Source: Orientallactaga sibirica (Eukaryota; Chordata; Mammalia; Rodentia; Dipodidae). Taken from it: DNA of 64,000 bases. The notes below the pieces were generated by a model, which was not told the DNA's origin, did no database searches, and saw only the letters and a program-made list of their open reading frames with translations. Positions 1 to 9,829 of this stretch are shown in pieces. The first letter of the stretch is position 1. Each line of letters begins with the position of its first letter. The stretch is from NCBI GenBank assembly GCA_036365145.1, contig JAEOAD010002279.1, positions 740,001-804,000 on the forward strand, given 5' to 3'. Made by a program: the position numbers and the translations under genes.

Positions 1-118
1 TTCACAGCAGCTGAGAGACTGCTGGCGCGCCCATCTCTGTCTAACTCCCTCTCCCTCTCTGTCTGTCTATCTCTGTGTCTCTCTCCAAAAAAATAATAAA
101 ATAATAAAAAAATTTTTT
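1..118 (+). mobile_element. DIP-type SINE, lineage L, cut by window start
   Basis: The copy begins inside the CAGCAGCTGAGAG block, followed by the CT-rich stretch (TCTGTC repeats) and an A/AAT-rich tail. The head lies outside the window, so only the 3' half is present. Orientation is clear from the terminal A-rich tail. Confidence 0.85.
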
Positions 119-227
119 AAAAGGAGAGGCACCAGCATGTATAAGACTAGATACAAATATCTAAATGCACGATGGTGGTGGGGGAAGGGGAATGCAGAAA
201 GAGTGGACTCGTAGGTTGTTTTGTTGA

Positions 228-229
228 AT

Positions 230-268
<39 letters not shown>

Positions 269-439
269 TTTTGAGAGAGAGAAAGAAAATGGGTGTGCCA
301 GGGCCTCCAGCCACTGCAAACAAACTCCAGATGCATGTGCCACCTTGTGCATCTAGCTTACGTGGGTCCTACGGAATCGAACCGGGATCCTTTGGCTTTG
401 CAGGCAAATGCCTTAACCGCTAAGCCATCTCTCCAGCCC
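228..439 (-). mobile_element. DIP-type SINE, lineage S, full length
   Basis: A reverse-oriented copy: (TTTA)n tail complement, GAGAGA tract, core GGGCCTCCAGCCACTGCAAAC, B-box complement GGAATCGAACC and head complement CCATCTCTCCAGCCC. Flanks GACTCGTAGG (206-215) and GACTCCTAGG (441-450) form a 9/10 target-site duplication. The ORF across it is antisense SINE. Confidence 0.95.
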
Positions 440-793
440 CGACTCCTAGGCTTTTAAACACATCGTTACACTTCCTCTGGTGAGGATAGACATTATATGA
501 GAAGACACATGCCATGATGTTGGCCTGAAAAGTTCCACAGGACCACCACTATTCTCTTGGCGGACATGGCATTTTCGAGACAGGTGGCAGCCGTAGCACA
601 CATTTGGTAACAAGCCATGTATCAGACCTTGTCTCACGCAGGGGTTCTCTGAGTCAGAGCTTATGGTCTTCTTGCAGGAGGTGATCAGTTGTCTACATGG
701 TATAATGTATTGGAAAACATGGCTAGATAACATTGCTGTGAATGAAAATGTCTATGGGGCATAAACAGTGTCCATAAAAATGAGAGTAATAAA
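440..793. other. Unique sequence, no gene recognised
   Basis: About 350 bp with no recognised repeat or coding signature. A minus-strand open frame (446-733) has no recognisable domain and no splice or initiation context. Confidence 0.5.
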
Positions 794-942
794 GTCGGGC
801 GTGGTGGTGCACGCCTTTAATCCCAGCACTCGGGAGGCAGAGGTAGGAGGATCACCATGAGTTTGAGGCCACCCTGAGACTACATTGTGAATTCCAGGTC
901 AGCCTGGGCTAGAGTGAGACCCTACCTCAAAAAATGAAAACA
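794..942 (+). mobile_element. B1 SINE
   Basis: 7SL-derived monomer starting GTCGGGCGTGGTGGTGCACG and running through TTTAATCCCAGCACTCGGGAGG and CAGGTCAGCCTGGGCTAGAG to an A-rich tail. The tail was itself the target of the DIP copy that follows. Confidence 0.95.
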
Positions 943-943
943 A

Positions 944-1163
944 GGGCTGGAGAGATGGTTTAGCGGCTAAGGCACCTGCTTCCTAAGCCTAAGAACACTG
1001 GTTCCAATCTCCAGGTCCCCCGTTTAGCCAGATGCAAAGCAATGCTGGGATTTCGTTCACAGCAGCTGAGACAGCTGGCGCGCCCATCTCTGTCTCCCTC
1101 TCCCTCTCTGTCTATCTCTCTCTGTGTCTCTCTCCAAAAATAAATAAAAAAAAAATAAAGTTT
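944..1163 (+). mobile_element. DIP-type SINE, lineage L, inserted in B1 tail
   Basis: Head GGGCTGGAGAGATGG, L-type core CAGCAGCTGAGA, CT-rich 3' region and A-rich tail. The sequence AATGAAAACAA lies directly before the head and recurs after the tail (about 1168-1180), so this insertion used the A-rich tail of the B1 at 794-942. Confidence 0.93.
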
Positions 1164-1327
1164 TAAAAAAATGAAAACAACAAAATAAATGAAAACGAGA
1201 TTACTAGCCATTGAGATGTGTTCTCAGAAATTATTATATGCTAGGCAAGTCCAGCAGTAATCTAGGCTCTGTACAGTCAGTGTTTACAACAGCACTATTG
1301 ACAGATACCATCAAGATCCCCTTGAAA

Positions 1328-1540
1328 GGGCTGGAGAGATGGCTTAGCAGTTAAGGTGTTTGCCTGCAAAGCCTAAGGATCCAGGCTTGATACCCTAGGA
1401 CCCACGTGAGCCAGATGCACAAGGGGCACATGTGTCTGGAGTTTGTTTGCAGTGGCTGGAGGCCCCGGTGTGCCCATTCTCTCTCTGTCTCTCTCTGCCA
1501 CTTTCTCTCTCTCAAATAAATAAAAATATTTTTTAAAACC
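1328..1540 (+). mobile_element. DIP-type SINE, lineage S
   Basis: Full head, S core (GTTTGCAGTGGCTGGAGGCC), CT tract, then CAAATAAATAAAAATA. No convincing target-site duplication by eye. Confidence 0.93.
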
Positions 1541-1644
1541 AATTAAAAAAACCCTGTAGATATGGAGGCTGTCTCTAAATAAAATCATTGTATGCACATT
1601 TACGTGTGTTACATATACATCTATACTACATGCACATGTGACCT

Positions 1645-1800
1645 TGAATCCCACCAGTTATCATTTCATCTTCACAACAACCTGATGAGAAGTTATTATA
1701 ATCTTAATTCTTCGAATTAAAAAAAAAGAAGCCGAGAAGTTAGTTTGATTGACAAGGACACAGTGCCAGCAAATAGCCGAGCTGAAATTTGGGCCTCCAT
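1645..1800 (-). mobile_element. MIR fragment
   Basis: Degenerate match to the antisense MIR body: ATCTTCACAACAACCTGATGAG, then a GAAGCCGAGAAGTTAG segment equivalent to 'aaactgaggcacagagaggttaag', then a GCCAGCAAATAGCCGAGCTG segment. Old, several indels. Confidence 0.6.
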
Positions 1801-1965
1801 CTTCCCATCTCCTTCAGTTCTGTTGGTCAACAATAGGATTCTTCTCCTTCTGTCTTCTTTTCCTTCAATCTATCACTACCTGCTCATGTGTCTGGGTCCC
1901 TGGCTCCGCTGGGAGGAGTTCCTGAAGGTCAAGGCTGCAGTATGCTCATTTTATGCCTACGTGAC

Positions 1966-2324
1966 TGTGGTAGTTTGAATAGATAGCCCCATGTTATATT
2001 CAGTGTTTTATTAGTTTGTAGTTTGCATCTGCAGCCACCAGCCACCTGGCTGGAGCCCGTGTCACTGGGTGAATCTTAAGGTGCAGTGGTGGGTTTGAGA
2101 TTTCAGTCGAAAGATATGCAAAGTGTGCCTAGCTGGAGTTCCTGAGGTGTGCTGTGCTGTGTGGCTTTTGGCTTCTCTCTCTGTGTTTGTTCCTGTGAAG
2201 GCAGGCCAGCTTCTTCTGCCATGATGGAACTTCCCCTGGATCTGTACGCTTCAATAAACCCCTCCCTCCATAACGGTACTTGGTCTGGAAGTTCATCTCA
2301 GCGAACCTGAAGCTGTCTGCCACA
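1966..2324 (+). mobile_element. Solo LTR, unnamed ERV family (copy A)
   Basis: The element starts TGTGGTAGTTTGAAT and ends GAAGCTGTCTGCCACA, giving TGTGG...CCACA ends. A polyadenylation signal CAATAAA sits about 75 bp before the end. It aligns along its length with the reverse complement of 30935-31323 (shared TTTGCATCTGCA, GTGCCTAGC, ATGGAACTTCCCCTGGATCT, AGTTCATCTCAGCGAACC). No internal region or tRNA primer site follows, so it is a solo LTR. No matching flanks are visible (GTGAC left, AAAAC right). Size and 5-bp TSD of the sister copy fit an ERVL/MaLR-like (class III) element; family name unknown. Confidence 0.8.
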
Positions 2325-2480
2325 AAAACTTAGCCCTGCTTCGGAATGAATGAAGGAATCGCCTGTAGATTGCGAGGCAGGGCTAGTCTAGTCTAGGCTC
2401 CCTGAACAGTCTCGAAAGTGCCTTCTCATAGGAAACTAGAACTTTAGGCTCCTGTGCTAATGTCTTCCTTTAACTTTTTA

Positions 2481-2506
2481 AAACTTTTTATTTATTTTTT
2501 TTTGAG

Positions 2507-2557
<51 letters not shown>

Positions 2558-2798
2558 GACAGAGAGAGACAGAGAGAGACAGAGAGGAAGACAGAGATGG
2601 GCGCGCCAGCAGTCTCTCAGCTGCTGTGAACAAAATCCAGATGCGTCTGCCCCCTTGTGGTCAAGTGCGGTATTGCACCCTTGCGTCACTTTGCATCTGG
2701 CTAAACGTGGGACCTGGAGATTGGAACCGCTGGGGATTGGAACCAGTGTTCTTAGGCTTAGGAGGCAGGCGCCTTAACCTAAGCCATCTCTCCAGCCC
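2481..2798 (-). mobile_element. DIP-type SINE, lineage L, expanded GA tract
   Basis: Reverse copy with a long (AC)n/(GA)n tract, L core and a duplicated B-box neighbourhood (two GATTGGAACC blocks 15 bp apart). Flanked by a perfect 16-bp TSD TTCCTTTAACTTTTTA at 2465-2480 and 2799-2814. Confidence 0.95.
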
Positions 2799-3184
2799 TT
2801 CCTTTAACTTTTTAATTGACACATAATTGTACATATTTCTGAGGTGCAATGGGATGCCTTGATCAGAACAGGACAGCAAGCGTTATCTATCACCTCAAAT
2901 ATTTATTACATCCCAGTGTTTTACATTGTGTAGCGGGATGGCCATCCTTAACAATTATGTACCGCATGCTTTGAAATGCTAAACGCCGATTTTCTAGATT
3001 CTGTTTCTCCTATGTGAGTGCGTTTCTTAGGCCGTTCAGCCCTCCTGCTGGTGGGACATAACTGTATTTCCTCATATTTAACATTGATGGATTTCCCTTT
3101 TGGGGAACGTGCTTCTCTCTCTTACAGGACTACGAGCTCACGTGGAGTAAGGGAAGCTTTTATGCGCTGAGCTCGGATACTGTT

Positions 3185-3400
3185 CTGTGCCAAGCACCGT
3201 GTCAGGGCCATCATATGCGCTAGTTCATTGGATCTTCATGAGAATCCTTAGGAACTGTGTTGTGTCTTTTATAGGACAGAACACTTGAGCTTGGGGAGGG
3301 TGACAATTTGAGGGACTTTGCACTCAAGTACAAGGCAGGGCTGTAACTGAAAGCCCAGTCTCTTTGGCCCCAAAAGCCACAGGGTGGTCGCTGCCTTTCT
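3185..3400 (-). mobile_element. MIR fragment
   Basis: Antisense MIR order is kept: CTGTGCCAAGCACCGTGTC, a TTCATTGGATCTTCATGAG block for the 'atttaatcctcacaac' region, then ACACTTGAGCTTGGGGAGGG and CAAGTACAAGGCAGGGCTG for the 'gaggctcagagagg...cagagccgggat' region. Confidence 0.7.
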
Positions 3401-4044
3401 GACATTAACTCCATTGTCACATAGCCCAAGCTTCCTCTTGCCTGACAGTTCCCCTCCTCTTCACATGCCTTCCCTGTAGCAGGACCTGGTGGCGGGAAGC
3501 CCGGGCAACGTGGAGTGCTGAAGCAAGCCTGGTGCTCTGGCAGCTTCGAATGCTGCATTAAAGTATGCCAGCAAGAGGAGGAACAGTTGGTGAACAGTTG
3601 GCGAATAGATATTTTTATGCAAGGGTTGCCTAGAGAGAGGGGGGGAAAGAGTGAAAAAAAAAAAAACCTGTTTGTAAAGAAGCCACAATTAATAAGGTCT
3701 TTGTTAGCTTTTTGGATTTAGATTCTCAAGTCCATTGCTTTGGGTTTGAAAAGAAACAGAAAGGTCCCTATGGAGCCAAGCTCCCCCAGCTTCCAAAGCA
3801 TGAAGGCATTTAGGAAACCCATTCAAGCCGGGGTGTGCTGAGGCTTTTAATTATTCAGCAAGGAGCTCAGCAAAGATGCTTTAAATTCCTTTGGACACAG
3901 CTTCTCATCAGGGTTGTTTATTTTGTCATATGCTCAGTGTGTGGGCCTAAGAAGTACAGACTGATGAAGACAGACAGAGAGGGAAAGAAAGAACGGGCAA
4001 GAGAGAAAACCTCTCCCAGAATAGCCTGTTGAATTGCCACTGCC
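3401..4044. other. Unique sequence, no gene recognised
   Basis: Open frames on both strands here (3220-3558, 3461-3688 minus; 3515-3721 plus) overlap each other, carry no domain and lack splice context. One short poly(A) run lies at 3654-3666. I see no function. Confidence 0.4.
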
Positions 4045-4110
4045 TAACATGATATCCCTTTTTAAGCATCAATGTTCTCATCTGTAAAATGGGTATGAGA
4101 GTATCCATCA
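4045..4110 (+). mobile_element. MIR fragment
   Basis: ATGTTCTCATCTGTAAAATG followed by GGTATGAGAG matches the MIR segment 'cagtttcctcatctgtaaaatggg'. Short and isolated. Confidence 0.5.
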
Positions 4111-4134
4111 AAGTGGACTTTTGTGTGGGTATAA

Positions 4135-4291
4135 TTTTTTTTGGGGGGGGGTTCTGAGGTAGGGTCTTGCTCTAGTTCAGGCTGACCTGGAATTCACTAT
4201 GTAGTCTCAGGGTGGCCTCGAACTCACAGCGATCCTCATACTTCTGCCTCCCGAGTGCTGGGATTAAAGGAGTGCGCCACCACACCTGGCC
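4135..4291 (-). mobile_element. B1 SINE
   Basis: Reverse B1: T-rich tail complement, GAGGTAGGGTCTTGCTCTAG, CTGACCTGGAATTCACTATG, TGCCTCCCGAGTGCTGGGAT and GCCACCACACCTGGCC. Confidence 0.95.
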
Positions 4292-4321
4292 CCTGTGATT
4301 CTTTTAAAAAATATATATATG

Positions 4322-4555
4322 GGGCTGGAGAGACGGCTTAGCAGTTAAATGCTTGCCTGTGAAGCCTAAGGACCCTGGGTGGAGGCTTGATTCTCCAGGA
4401 CCCACGTAAGCCAGATGCACAAGGGGGCGTACACATCTGGAATTTGTTTGCAGTGGCTGGAGGCCCTGGCGCGCCCATTCTCTCTCTCTCAACCTGCCTA
4501 TTTCTGTATCTCTCTCTCGGTCAAATAAATAAATAAATAAAATATTTTTTTTAAA
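4322..4555 (+). mobile_element. DIP-type SINE, lineage S2, nested tail-to-tail
   Basis: Complete head (GGGCTGGAGAGACGGCTTAG) with the S2-type extra bases (GGTGGAGGCTTGATTCTCC) and AAATAAATAAATAAATAAAA tail. It sits in the T-rich tail complement of the next copy; both together are flanked by one CCTGTGATTCTT duplication (4292-4303 and 4749-4760). Confidence 0.93.
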
Positions 4556-4748
4556 AAATATATTACTTATTTGCAAGCAAATACAGAGAGAGAGAATGGG
4601 CACATCAGGGCCTCCAGCCACTGCAAACAAACTCCAGATGCATGCACCACTTTGTGCATCTGCCTTTACATGGGTACTGAGGAAGTGAACCCTGATCATT
4701 ATGTTTTGCAGGCAAGTGCCTTAACTGCTGAGCCATCTCTCTAACCCT
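4556..4748 (-). mobile_element. DIP-type SINE, lineage S, host of nested copy
   Basis: Reverse copy with diverged head complement (CCATCTCTCTAACCC). The TSD CCTGTGATTCTT spans both this and the nested copy, so this one inserted first. Confidence 0.9.
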
Positions 4749-5073
4749 CCTGTGATTCTTAAAATCATTTAAAGTGGGGTTATTGGTTTATGAAGAGCAT
4801 TTCTCTTCCCTTACCTCCTTTTGTATATAAGCTAATTCAGCAAGCATTTGAAATCCATATTAGAATGGTAGTTGTCACTTCTCAGAACATGGAATGGAGT
4901 ATATGCTAAATTCATATTTTGTTAGAGTTGACATTTGTAATGACCCATCAAAGTAGGTCTCATCCCCTCCTCTTCACAATTATGTTGAGATGAAGGGAAA
5001 ATAAACAAAGTCAGTCAGAAGCAGATTCAGTCAACACTAAAAGCTTGCTCTCCACTGCACAGTTGCTGGTTGT

Positions 5074-5074
<1 letters not shown>

Positions 5075-5113
<39 letters not shown>

Positions 5114-5124
5114 TTTTTTTTTTT
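5075..5124. repeat. (CTTT)n microsatellite grown from SINE tail
   Basis: About ten CTTT units followed by a T run directly at the tail end of the reverse DIP copy, inside its TSD. This suggests an A-rich tail that became (AAAG)n. Confidence 0.9.
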
Positions 5125-5360
5125 TGTTGTTTTTGGAGAGAGACACAGAAAGAGAGGGAGAGGAAGACAGATAGAAAATGGGTGTGCCAGCAGCCTCTCA
5201 GCCGCTGAACTCCAGACACATGCACCCCCTTGTGGGCAAGTGCAGCATTGCGCCCTTGCGTCACTTTGCATCTGGCTAAACATGGGACCTGGAGATTGGA
5301 ACCGGTGTTCTTAGGCTCAGCAGGCAGGCACCTTAACCATTAAGCCACCTCTCCAGCTCC
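5113..5360 (-). mobile_element. DIP-type SINE, lineage L
   Basis: Reverse L copy. TSD ACAGTTGCTG(G)TTGTT is found at about 5059-5074 and 5361-5375, enclosing the (CTTT)n tract as part of the tail. Confidence 0.95.
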
Positions 5361-5454
5361 ACAGTTGCTGTTGTTGAGTGATAACAGCTTGGCTTCTGTG
5401 CCACTTCCTGCCTGCCTGTGCCAGCAGTCTCACAGTTGTCCATGGTGACACAAG

Positions 5455-5800
5455 CACAGGTGTCATATTACGGTTGAATCTGAATCCCACTCCCAAATAG
5501 ATCCTGGGATCCCTGCTCTGAGTGCTCCAGAATGTGACCTGATGGGAGAAGGGTTTTACATAGACCCTATTAATCATGCTCACTGAATCAAATTAAAATG
5601 AAGCCATCCACATGGTTTCTAACCCCATATGGTCAGTGTCCGCACATGAACACAAGATGGAGGGTGATAGCCATCTATCTATAGGATGTGGAGAGAGGCC
5701 TGGGACAGATCCGATTTTAACCCTCTCAACGCCTTGATGTTGAACTTGGTTGGGACAATTATTGTGAATTATTGGAATTTTTGTCCCAACATAACATAAC
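5455..5800 (+). mobile_element. MLT1-like LTR (ERVL-MaLR), degenerate
   Basis: The order of motifs follows MLT1 LTRs: GTTGAATCTGAATCCCAC, GATCCTGGGATCCCTGC, ATGTGACCTGATGGGAG, CCCCATATGGTCAGTGTCC, ACAAGATGGAGG, GATGTGGAGAGAGGCCTGGG, then ACGCCTTGATGTTGAACTTG near the 3' end. Identified by pattern memory, not by alignment; a related MaLR subfamily is possible. Confidence 0.65.
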
Positions 5801-5829
5801 ATGCTTTCTCAGTATGATAATTTTCTCAT

Positions 5830-6074
5830 TTTTTAATTTTTATTTTTATTTAATTATTAGAGACAGAGAGAGGGAGAAAGAGAGGGAAAGAAAGAGGGAG
5901 AGACAGAGAGAGAGAGAGAGAGAGAGGGAATGGGCACACCAGGGCCTCTAGCCACTGCAAATGAACTCCAGATGCATGCGCCTCCTTGAGCTTATGTGGC
6001 ATCTGGGGAATCGAACCGGGGTCCTTAGTGTTTGTAGGCAAGGGCCTTAACTGCTAAGCCATCTCTCCAGTCCT
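5830..6074 (-). mobile_element. DIP-type SINE, lineage S
   Basis: Reverse copy with long GA tract. TSD AG(T/G)ATGATAATTTT at 5812-5825 and 6075-6088. Confidence 0.94.
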
Positions 6075-6100
6075 AGGATGATAATTTTTGTTTGATGATT

Positions 6101-6680
6101 TTAGCCATAGCTGTGATCCTCTGAGAGAAATAACATTAATTTCTTCATTCGCTGAACAAGTTTATCATGTCTTAGGTACAGATGTGCCTGGTTCTCCACA
6201 AAGACAAGAGAATGCCCTTCCATTGTTTCTGTCACCCAGCTTGTGACACTGTGTGATGGCATCCTTAAGAAACTCATGCCTGTTCCTAACTCTGTTGTTG
6301 GAAGTTGGAGGGGTTCAAGTGAGTTGCTCAAGCGGGCAATTGGAATTGCTGAGATTCACATCCTCTTCCCCATGGAGTCCTGCTAGACAGAGCTCTTGGG
6401 ACAGGTACTTCTGTGATCGACATCAGTGTCTGGTATGCCATAAACCAACATTTGTTCAGTGAGTGACAGCATTAACCTCTCTACCAATTTAGCCAGAGCG
6501 TCACAACTACGGCTGAAATCGTCTAAGAAGAAAGTATCGCACTGGAAGATCATATCATGTTGGGGCAAGAGTTCCCGTAACTCTTTGTCCCCACAGAGCG
6601 TTTCAGACTTTGTATTCAAATATCCTTCCACAGTGAGATGCGTAATCACGAACAAGCTTTCGTGTGCAAACTCACAAGTT
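6101..6680 (-). other. Unidentified open stretch, possible pseudogene or domesticated fragment
   Basis: Two consecutive minus-strand frames (6383-6655 extended upstream to about 6680 without a stop, then 6101-6331) have protein-like composition, with mixed hydrophobic and acidic residues and few low-complexity runs. They are not SINE-derived. The upstream one contains the runs LVERLMLSL and DTFFLDDFS; the downstream one contains HDKLVQRMKKLMLF. I do not recognise the family. There is no start codon in good context, and a stop separates the two. It could be a decayed processed pseudogene, an old transposon ORF or chance. Confidence 0.3.
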
Positions 6681-6737
6681 TTGTTTCATGGATTGTTAGG
6701 CACAAAATGTCAAGATTTCACTTCTTTTATTTATTCA

Positions 6738-6994
6738 TTTATTTCTATTTATTTATTTTCTATTTTTTGTTTATTTCTATTTATATTATTTGAGGGTGAC
6801 AGGCAGACAGAGAAAGAGCAGAGAGAGAGAGAGAGAGAATGGGCGCACCAGGGCCTCCAGCCACTGTAAACAAACCCCAGATGCGTGCGCCACCTTGTGC
6901 ATCTGGCTTACGTGGGTCCTGGGGAATCGAGTCTCAAACTGGGGTCTTTAGGCTTCACAGGCGAGCGCTTAACTGCTAAGCCATCTCTCCAGGC
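6738..6994 (-). mobile_element. DIP-type SINE, lineage S2
   Basis: Reverse copy with an elongated TTTATTTCTATTTA tail complement and the S2 signature GGGAATCGAGTCTCAAACTG. Confidence 0.93.
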
Positions 6995-6996
6995 TC

Positions 6997-7192
6997 AATT
7001 TTTATTTATTTCTTTATGAGCAGAGAGAGCGGAGTGAAAGACTATGATGAGCACCCCAGGGTCTCTTGCAAATGAACTCCCGATGTTTGCCGTTTTGGCC
7101 ACCTGGTTTTACATGGGTACTGGGGAACTGAACTCAGGCTGACGGGACTTTCCAACCAAGTGTCTCTGATCGTGAGCCATCTCCCCAGCCCT
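6997..7192 (-). mobile_element. DIP-type SINE, diverged lineage D
   Basis: Directly adjacent older reverse copy: TTTATTTCTTTATGAGCAGAG tail, GGGTCTCTTGCAAATGAACTC core, GGGGAACTGAACTCAGG B-box complement, GAGCCATCTCCCCAGCCC head complement. It is clearly more diverged than its neighbour. Confidence 0.8.
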
Positions 7193-7257
7193 AGATCCTA
7201 AGTTTTATTGACGCTTAAAATCATCGATTCTTCTACCTCCCTCCTGTCTGGTTTCTG

Positions 7258-7260
7258 CTT

Positions 7261-7296
<36 letters not shown>

Positions 7297-7318
7297 TTAT
7301 TTATTTATTTATTTTTTG
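7258..7318. repeat. (TTTA)n microsatellite
   Basis: About 14 TTTA units with one interruption (TTAA). No SINE body is attached, so it may be the remnant tail of a lost copy. Confidence 0.9.
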
Positions 7319-7435
7319 CAACGTCACCAGATGGTTTTTGTTTTTCCTTTCTCAGTACCACTCCTCAGTTTTTCTTTACTGTTTATTGATTAGCCTATAT
7401 TTTTCCATATTCTAAACTTTGGAGTACTTCAGGAT

Positions 7436-7812
7436 CTGCCTCTTTCTTTTCCTTCCTTCCTTCCTTCCTTCCTTCCTTCCTTCCTTCCTTCCTTCCTTCC
7501 TTCCTTCCTTTCTTTCTTTCTCTCCCTCCCTCCTCCTTCCTCTCTCCCTTTCTCCCTCCCTCCTCCTCCCCCTCCCTCCTCCCTCTTTCCCTTCCTTCCC
7601 TTCCTCCCCTTCCCCTCCTTCCTTCCTTCCTTCCTTCCTTCCTCCTTCCTTCTTTCTTTCCCTCTTTCTTTCCTCTCCTTCCTTCCCTCCCTCCTCCCTT
7701 CCTTCCTTCCTTCCTTCCTTCTTTCCTTCCTTCCCCCTCCCTCCTCCCTCCCCCCTCCCTCTCCCCTCCCTCCCTCCCTCCCTCCCTTCCTTCCTTCCTT
7801 CCTTCCTTTCTC
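7436..7812. repeat. 377-bp polypyrimidine tract (CCTT/CCTC/CTTT)n
   Basis: Almost uninterrupted C/T on the plus strand with blocks of CCTT and CCTC units. It is open in several frames on both strands (Pro/Ser/Leu/Phe-rich plus, Lys/Arg/Glu/Gly-rich minus), which is a composition effect. Mirror symmetry of the blocks gives triplex (H-DNA) potential. Confidence 0.95.
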
Positions 7813-7854
7813 TGTATAGACTCATTCCTTTGAGAGCCTCATCCTGTCTGTGTC

Positions 7855-8060
7855 TTTAAATACTATCTACTGGCTGACAATACCCAAATTGGTATCTCCT
7901 GCCTAGATTTCTATGCTGAACTAGAAGTTTCTATATCTAACAACCTACTTAACATATGTACTTGGAGATCTATAGACATGTCAAACCCAATATGTTCAAA
8001 ACTAAACTTGGTTTCTCCACTCTCGCAACAAAATAGCTCCGCCCATATTGGACCAGTGAA
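7855..8060 (+). mobile_element. L2-like LINE fragment
   Basis: CAATACCCAAATTGGTATCTCC, AACTAGAAGTTTCTATATC, ACTTGGAGATCTATAGACATG and AACCCAATATGTTCAAAACT recall a common old mammalian repeat that I place in L2 from memory. The class is uncertain. Confidence 0.4.
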
Positions 8061-8620
8061 GTGTAATGAAAAAGGGGGCTTCCTCTTCCCCACCCCGACC
8101 CGGCATCTTAGCGTTTGGCTAATCCAGGGGACTACACTTCTCGGCCTCAATGATTGTGTCAGATTCTCCACTATTCTTCCTGGCACCATCTCTTCCCTGG
8201 CAACCCTGTTAGATATAAGTCCCGTGATTCTCTGCTCATTCAGGCTCCCAACTCCCCATTGCCTCTTTGACTCTTAGCCTTGATTTCTCCATGCACTTGA
8301 TCATATCCAGTGAATTTATTTACACTCTTTATGATTAAGTCCATGAAGAAATATGTGTTTAGTGGACCCAAGCTGTGTTTTTATCCCCTGAGTAAGCAAT
8401 CTCAGTTGAATTTTTTCAATAACCAAATTCTACATTACATCCCAATCCACAATGCTTTACAAATTCTTCCCAAGACAGGACTAACTATATGTCATGGCTT
8501 AATTATGTGTCAGTTGCATTGGCAAAGGTTTCTCTTAGTGGGTTAGGCAGACAGTCACTGTAAAGTAGTACAATGTCTTTGTAGTTTCTTCTCTGTGTTG
8601 TCTGAAGGAAGCTAACCTCA
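8061..8620. other. Unique sequence, no gene recognised
   Basis: No recognised repeat. The plus frame 7978-8277 and minus frame 7911-8189 overlap and have no domain. An old LINE continuation is possible in the first 200 bp. Confidence 0.4.
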
Positions 8621-8624
8621 TTAT

Positions 8625-8859
8625 GATAGTTGAGAGAGAGACAGAGAGAGAGAGGAAGAGGCAGAGAGAGAATGGGCATGCCAGGGCCTCTCAGTCACTG
8701 TAAACAAACTCCAGATGCATGCGCCCCCTTGTGCACATGTGCGACATTGCGTGCTTGCGTTACTTTTTGTGTCTGGCTAAATGTGGGACCTGAAGATTCG
8801 AATAAGCATTCTTAGGCTTCGCAGGCAGGCGCCTTAACCGCTAAGCCATCTCTCCAGCC
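8625..8859 (-). mobile_element. DIP-type SINE, lineage L, without T-rich tail complement
   Basis: The reverse copy starts abruptly in the GAGAGA tract; L-type GTGCGACATTGCGTGCTTGC block and head complement are intact. Confidence 0.92.
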
Positions 8860-9111
8860 TGTCTCTCTCTATTTTGAGTTCTATTCTACATATCCACTTC
8901 CAGCCTGATCATGCTTAAATAACGACTAAGACCAGCTCAGGGTTATTGCTCCATCTCCTTAGGCTCCCTGCTCTTGTTTATACCTTTGTAACTGGTATCT
9001 CCTAGAGCCAGCCTCATGTGAGTGTGACAGCAGTTTCTTGCTGAGAGCTTGACAGAGAGATCTGTGGATCTATGAGTGCTGTCCTTGAATAGAATATTTA
9101 ATTCTTTTGGT

Positions 9112-9333
9112 TTCATGTATTTATTTATTTGAGAGCAACACATAGGCAGAGAAAGAAAGAGGCAGAGAGAGAGAGAATGGGCACACCAGAGCCTCCAGGC
9201 ACTGCAAACAAACTCCAGATGCATGCGCCACCTTGTGCACTTGGCTCACGTTTGTACTGGGTAATCGAGCCTTGAACCAGGATCCTTAGGCTTCACAGGC
9301 AGGTACTTAACTTCTAAGCCATCTCTCCAGCCC
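9112..9333 (-). mobile_element. DIP-type SINE, lineage S2
   Basis: Reverse copy with GTAATCGAGCCTTGAACCAG (S2). Imperfect TSD ATAGAATATTTAAT / ATATAGTATTTAAT on the two sides. Confidence 0.93.
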
Positions 9334-9378
9334 AAATATAGTATTTAATCTGTGGGGAAAGGCCTGAGACATCCCCCC

Positions 9379-9639
9379 CCCTTTTTTTGGAGAGATACAC
9401 AGAGAGAGACAGAGAGAGAGGGAGAAGAAGACAGAGATGGGCGCACCAGCAGTCTCTCAGCTGCTGCAAATGAAATCCAGTTGTGTGCGCCCCCTTGTGG
9501 TCAAGTGCAGCATTGCACCCTTGCGTCACTGCATCTGGCTAAACGTGGGACATGGAGATTGAAACCGCTGGAGATCAGAACCAGCGTTCTTAGGCTTAGG
9601 CAGCAGGTGCCTTAACCACTAAGCCATCTCTCCAGCCCC
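9379..9639 (-). mobile_element. DIP-type SINE, lineage L
   Basis: Reverse L copy with the duplicated B-box region (GATTGAAACCGCTGGAGATC then AGAACC), as in the copies at 2481, 53289 and others. Confidence 0.93.
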
Positions 9640-9829
9640 ATTCCCCTTTTTCTAACACAACAGATCCTTTTCCTGGTCAATATTGCCTAACTAACCATGA
9701 GAAAGTGCTTCTTGCACTTGGAAAGTGAGTTTTTGAAATCCAAGAGGCTCCTTCCCTTCTTCTTGTCCTGGTTTAGATAATGGCTCAGAGCCTTCAATTC
9801 TTGGCCATTCATTTTCCACCAGAGTTTGT

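Noticed and set aside
4304..4699. 131-codon minus-strand frame
   Set aside because: Reads through two nested DIP SINEs.
7412..7859. Open frames of 137 and 146 codons on the two strands
   Set aside because: They are translations of the polypyrimidine/polypurine tract, Pro/Ser/Leu/Phe or Lys/Arg/Glu/Gly only.
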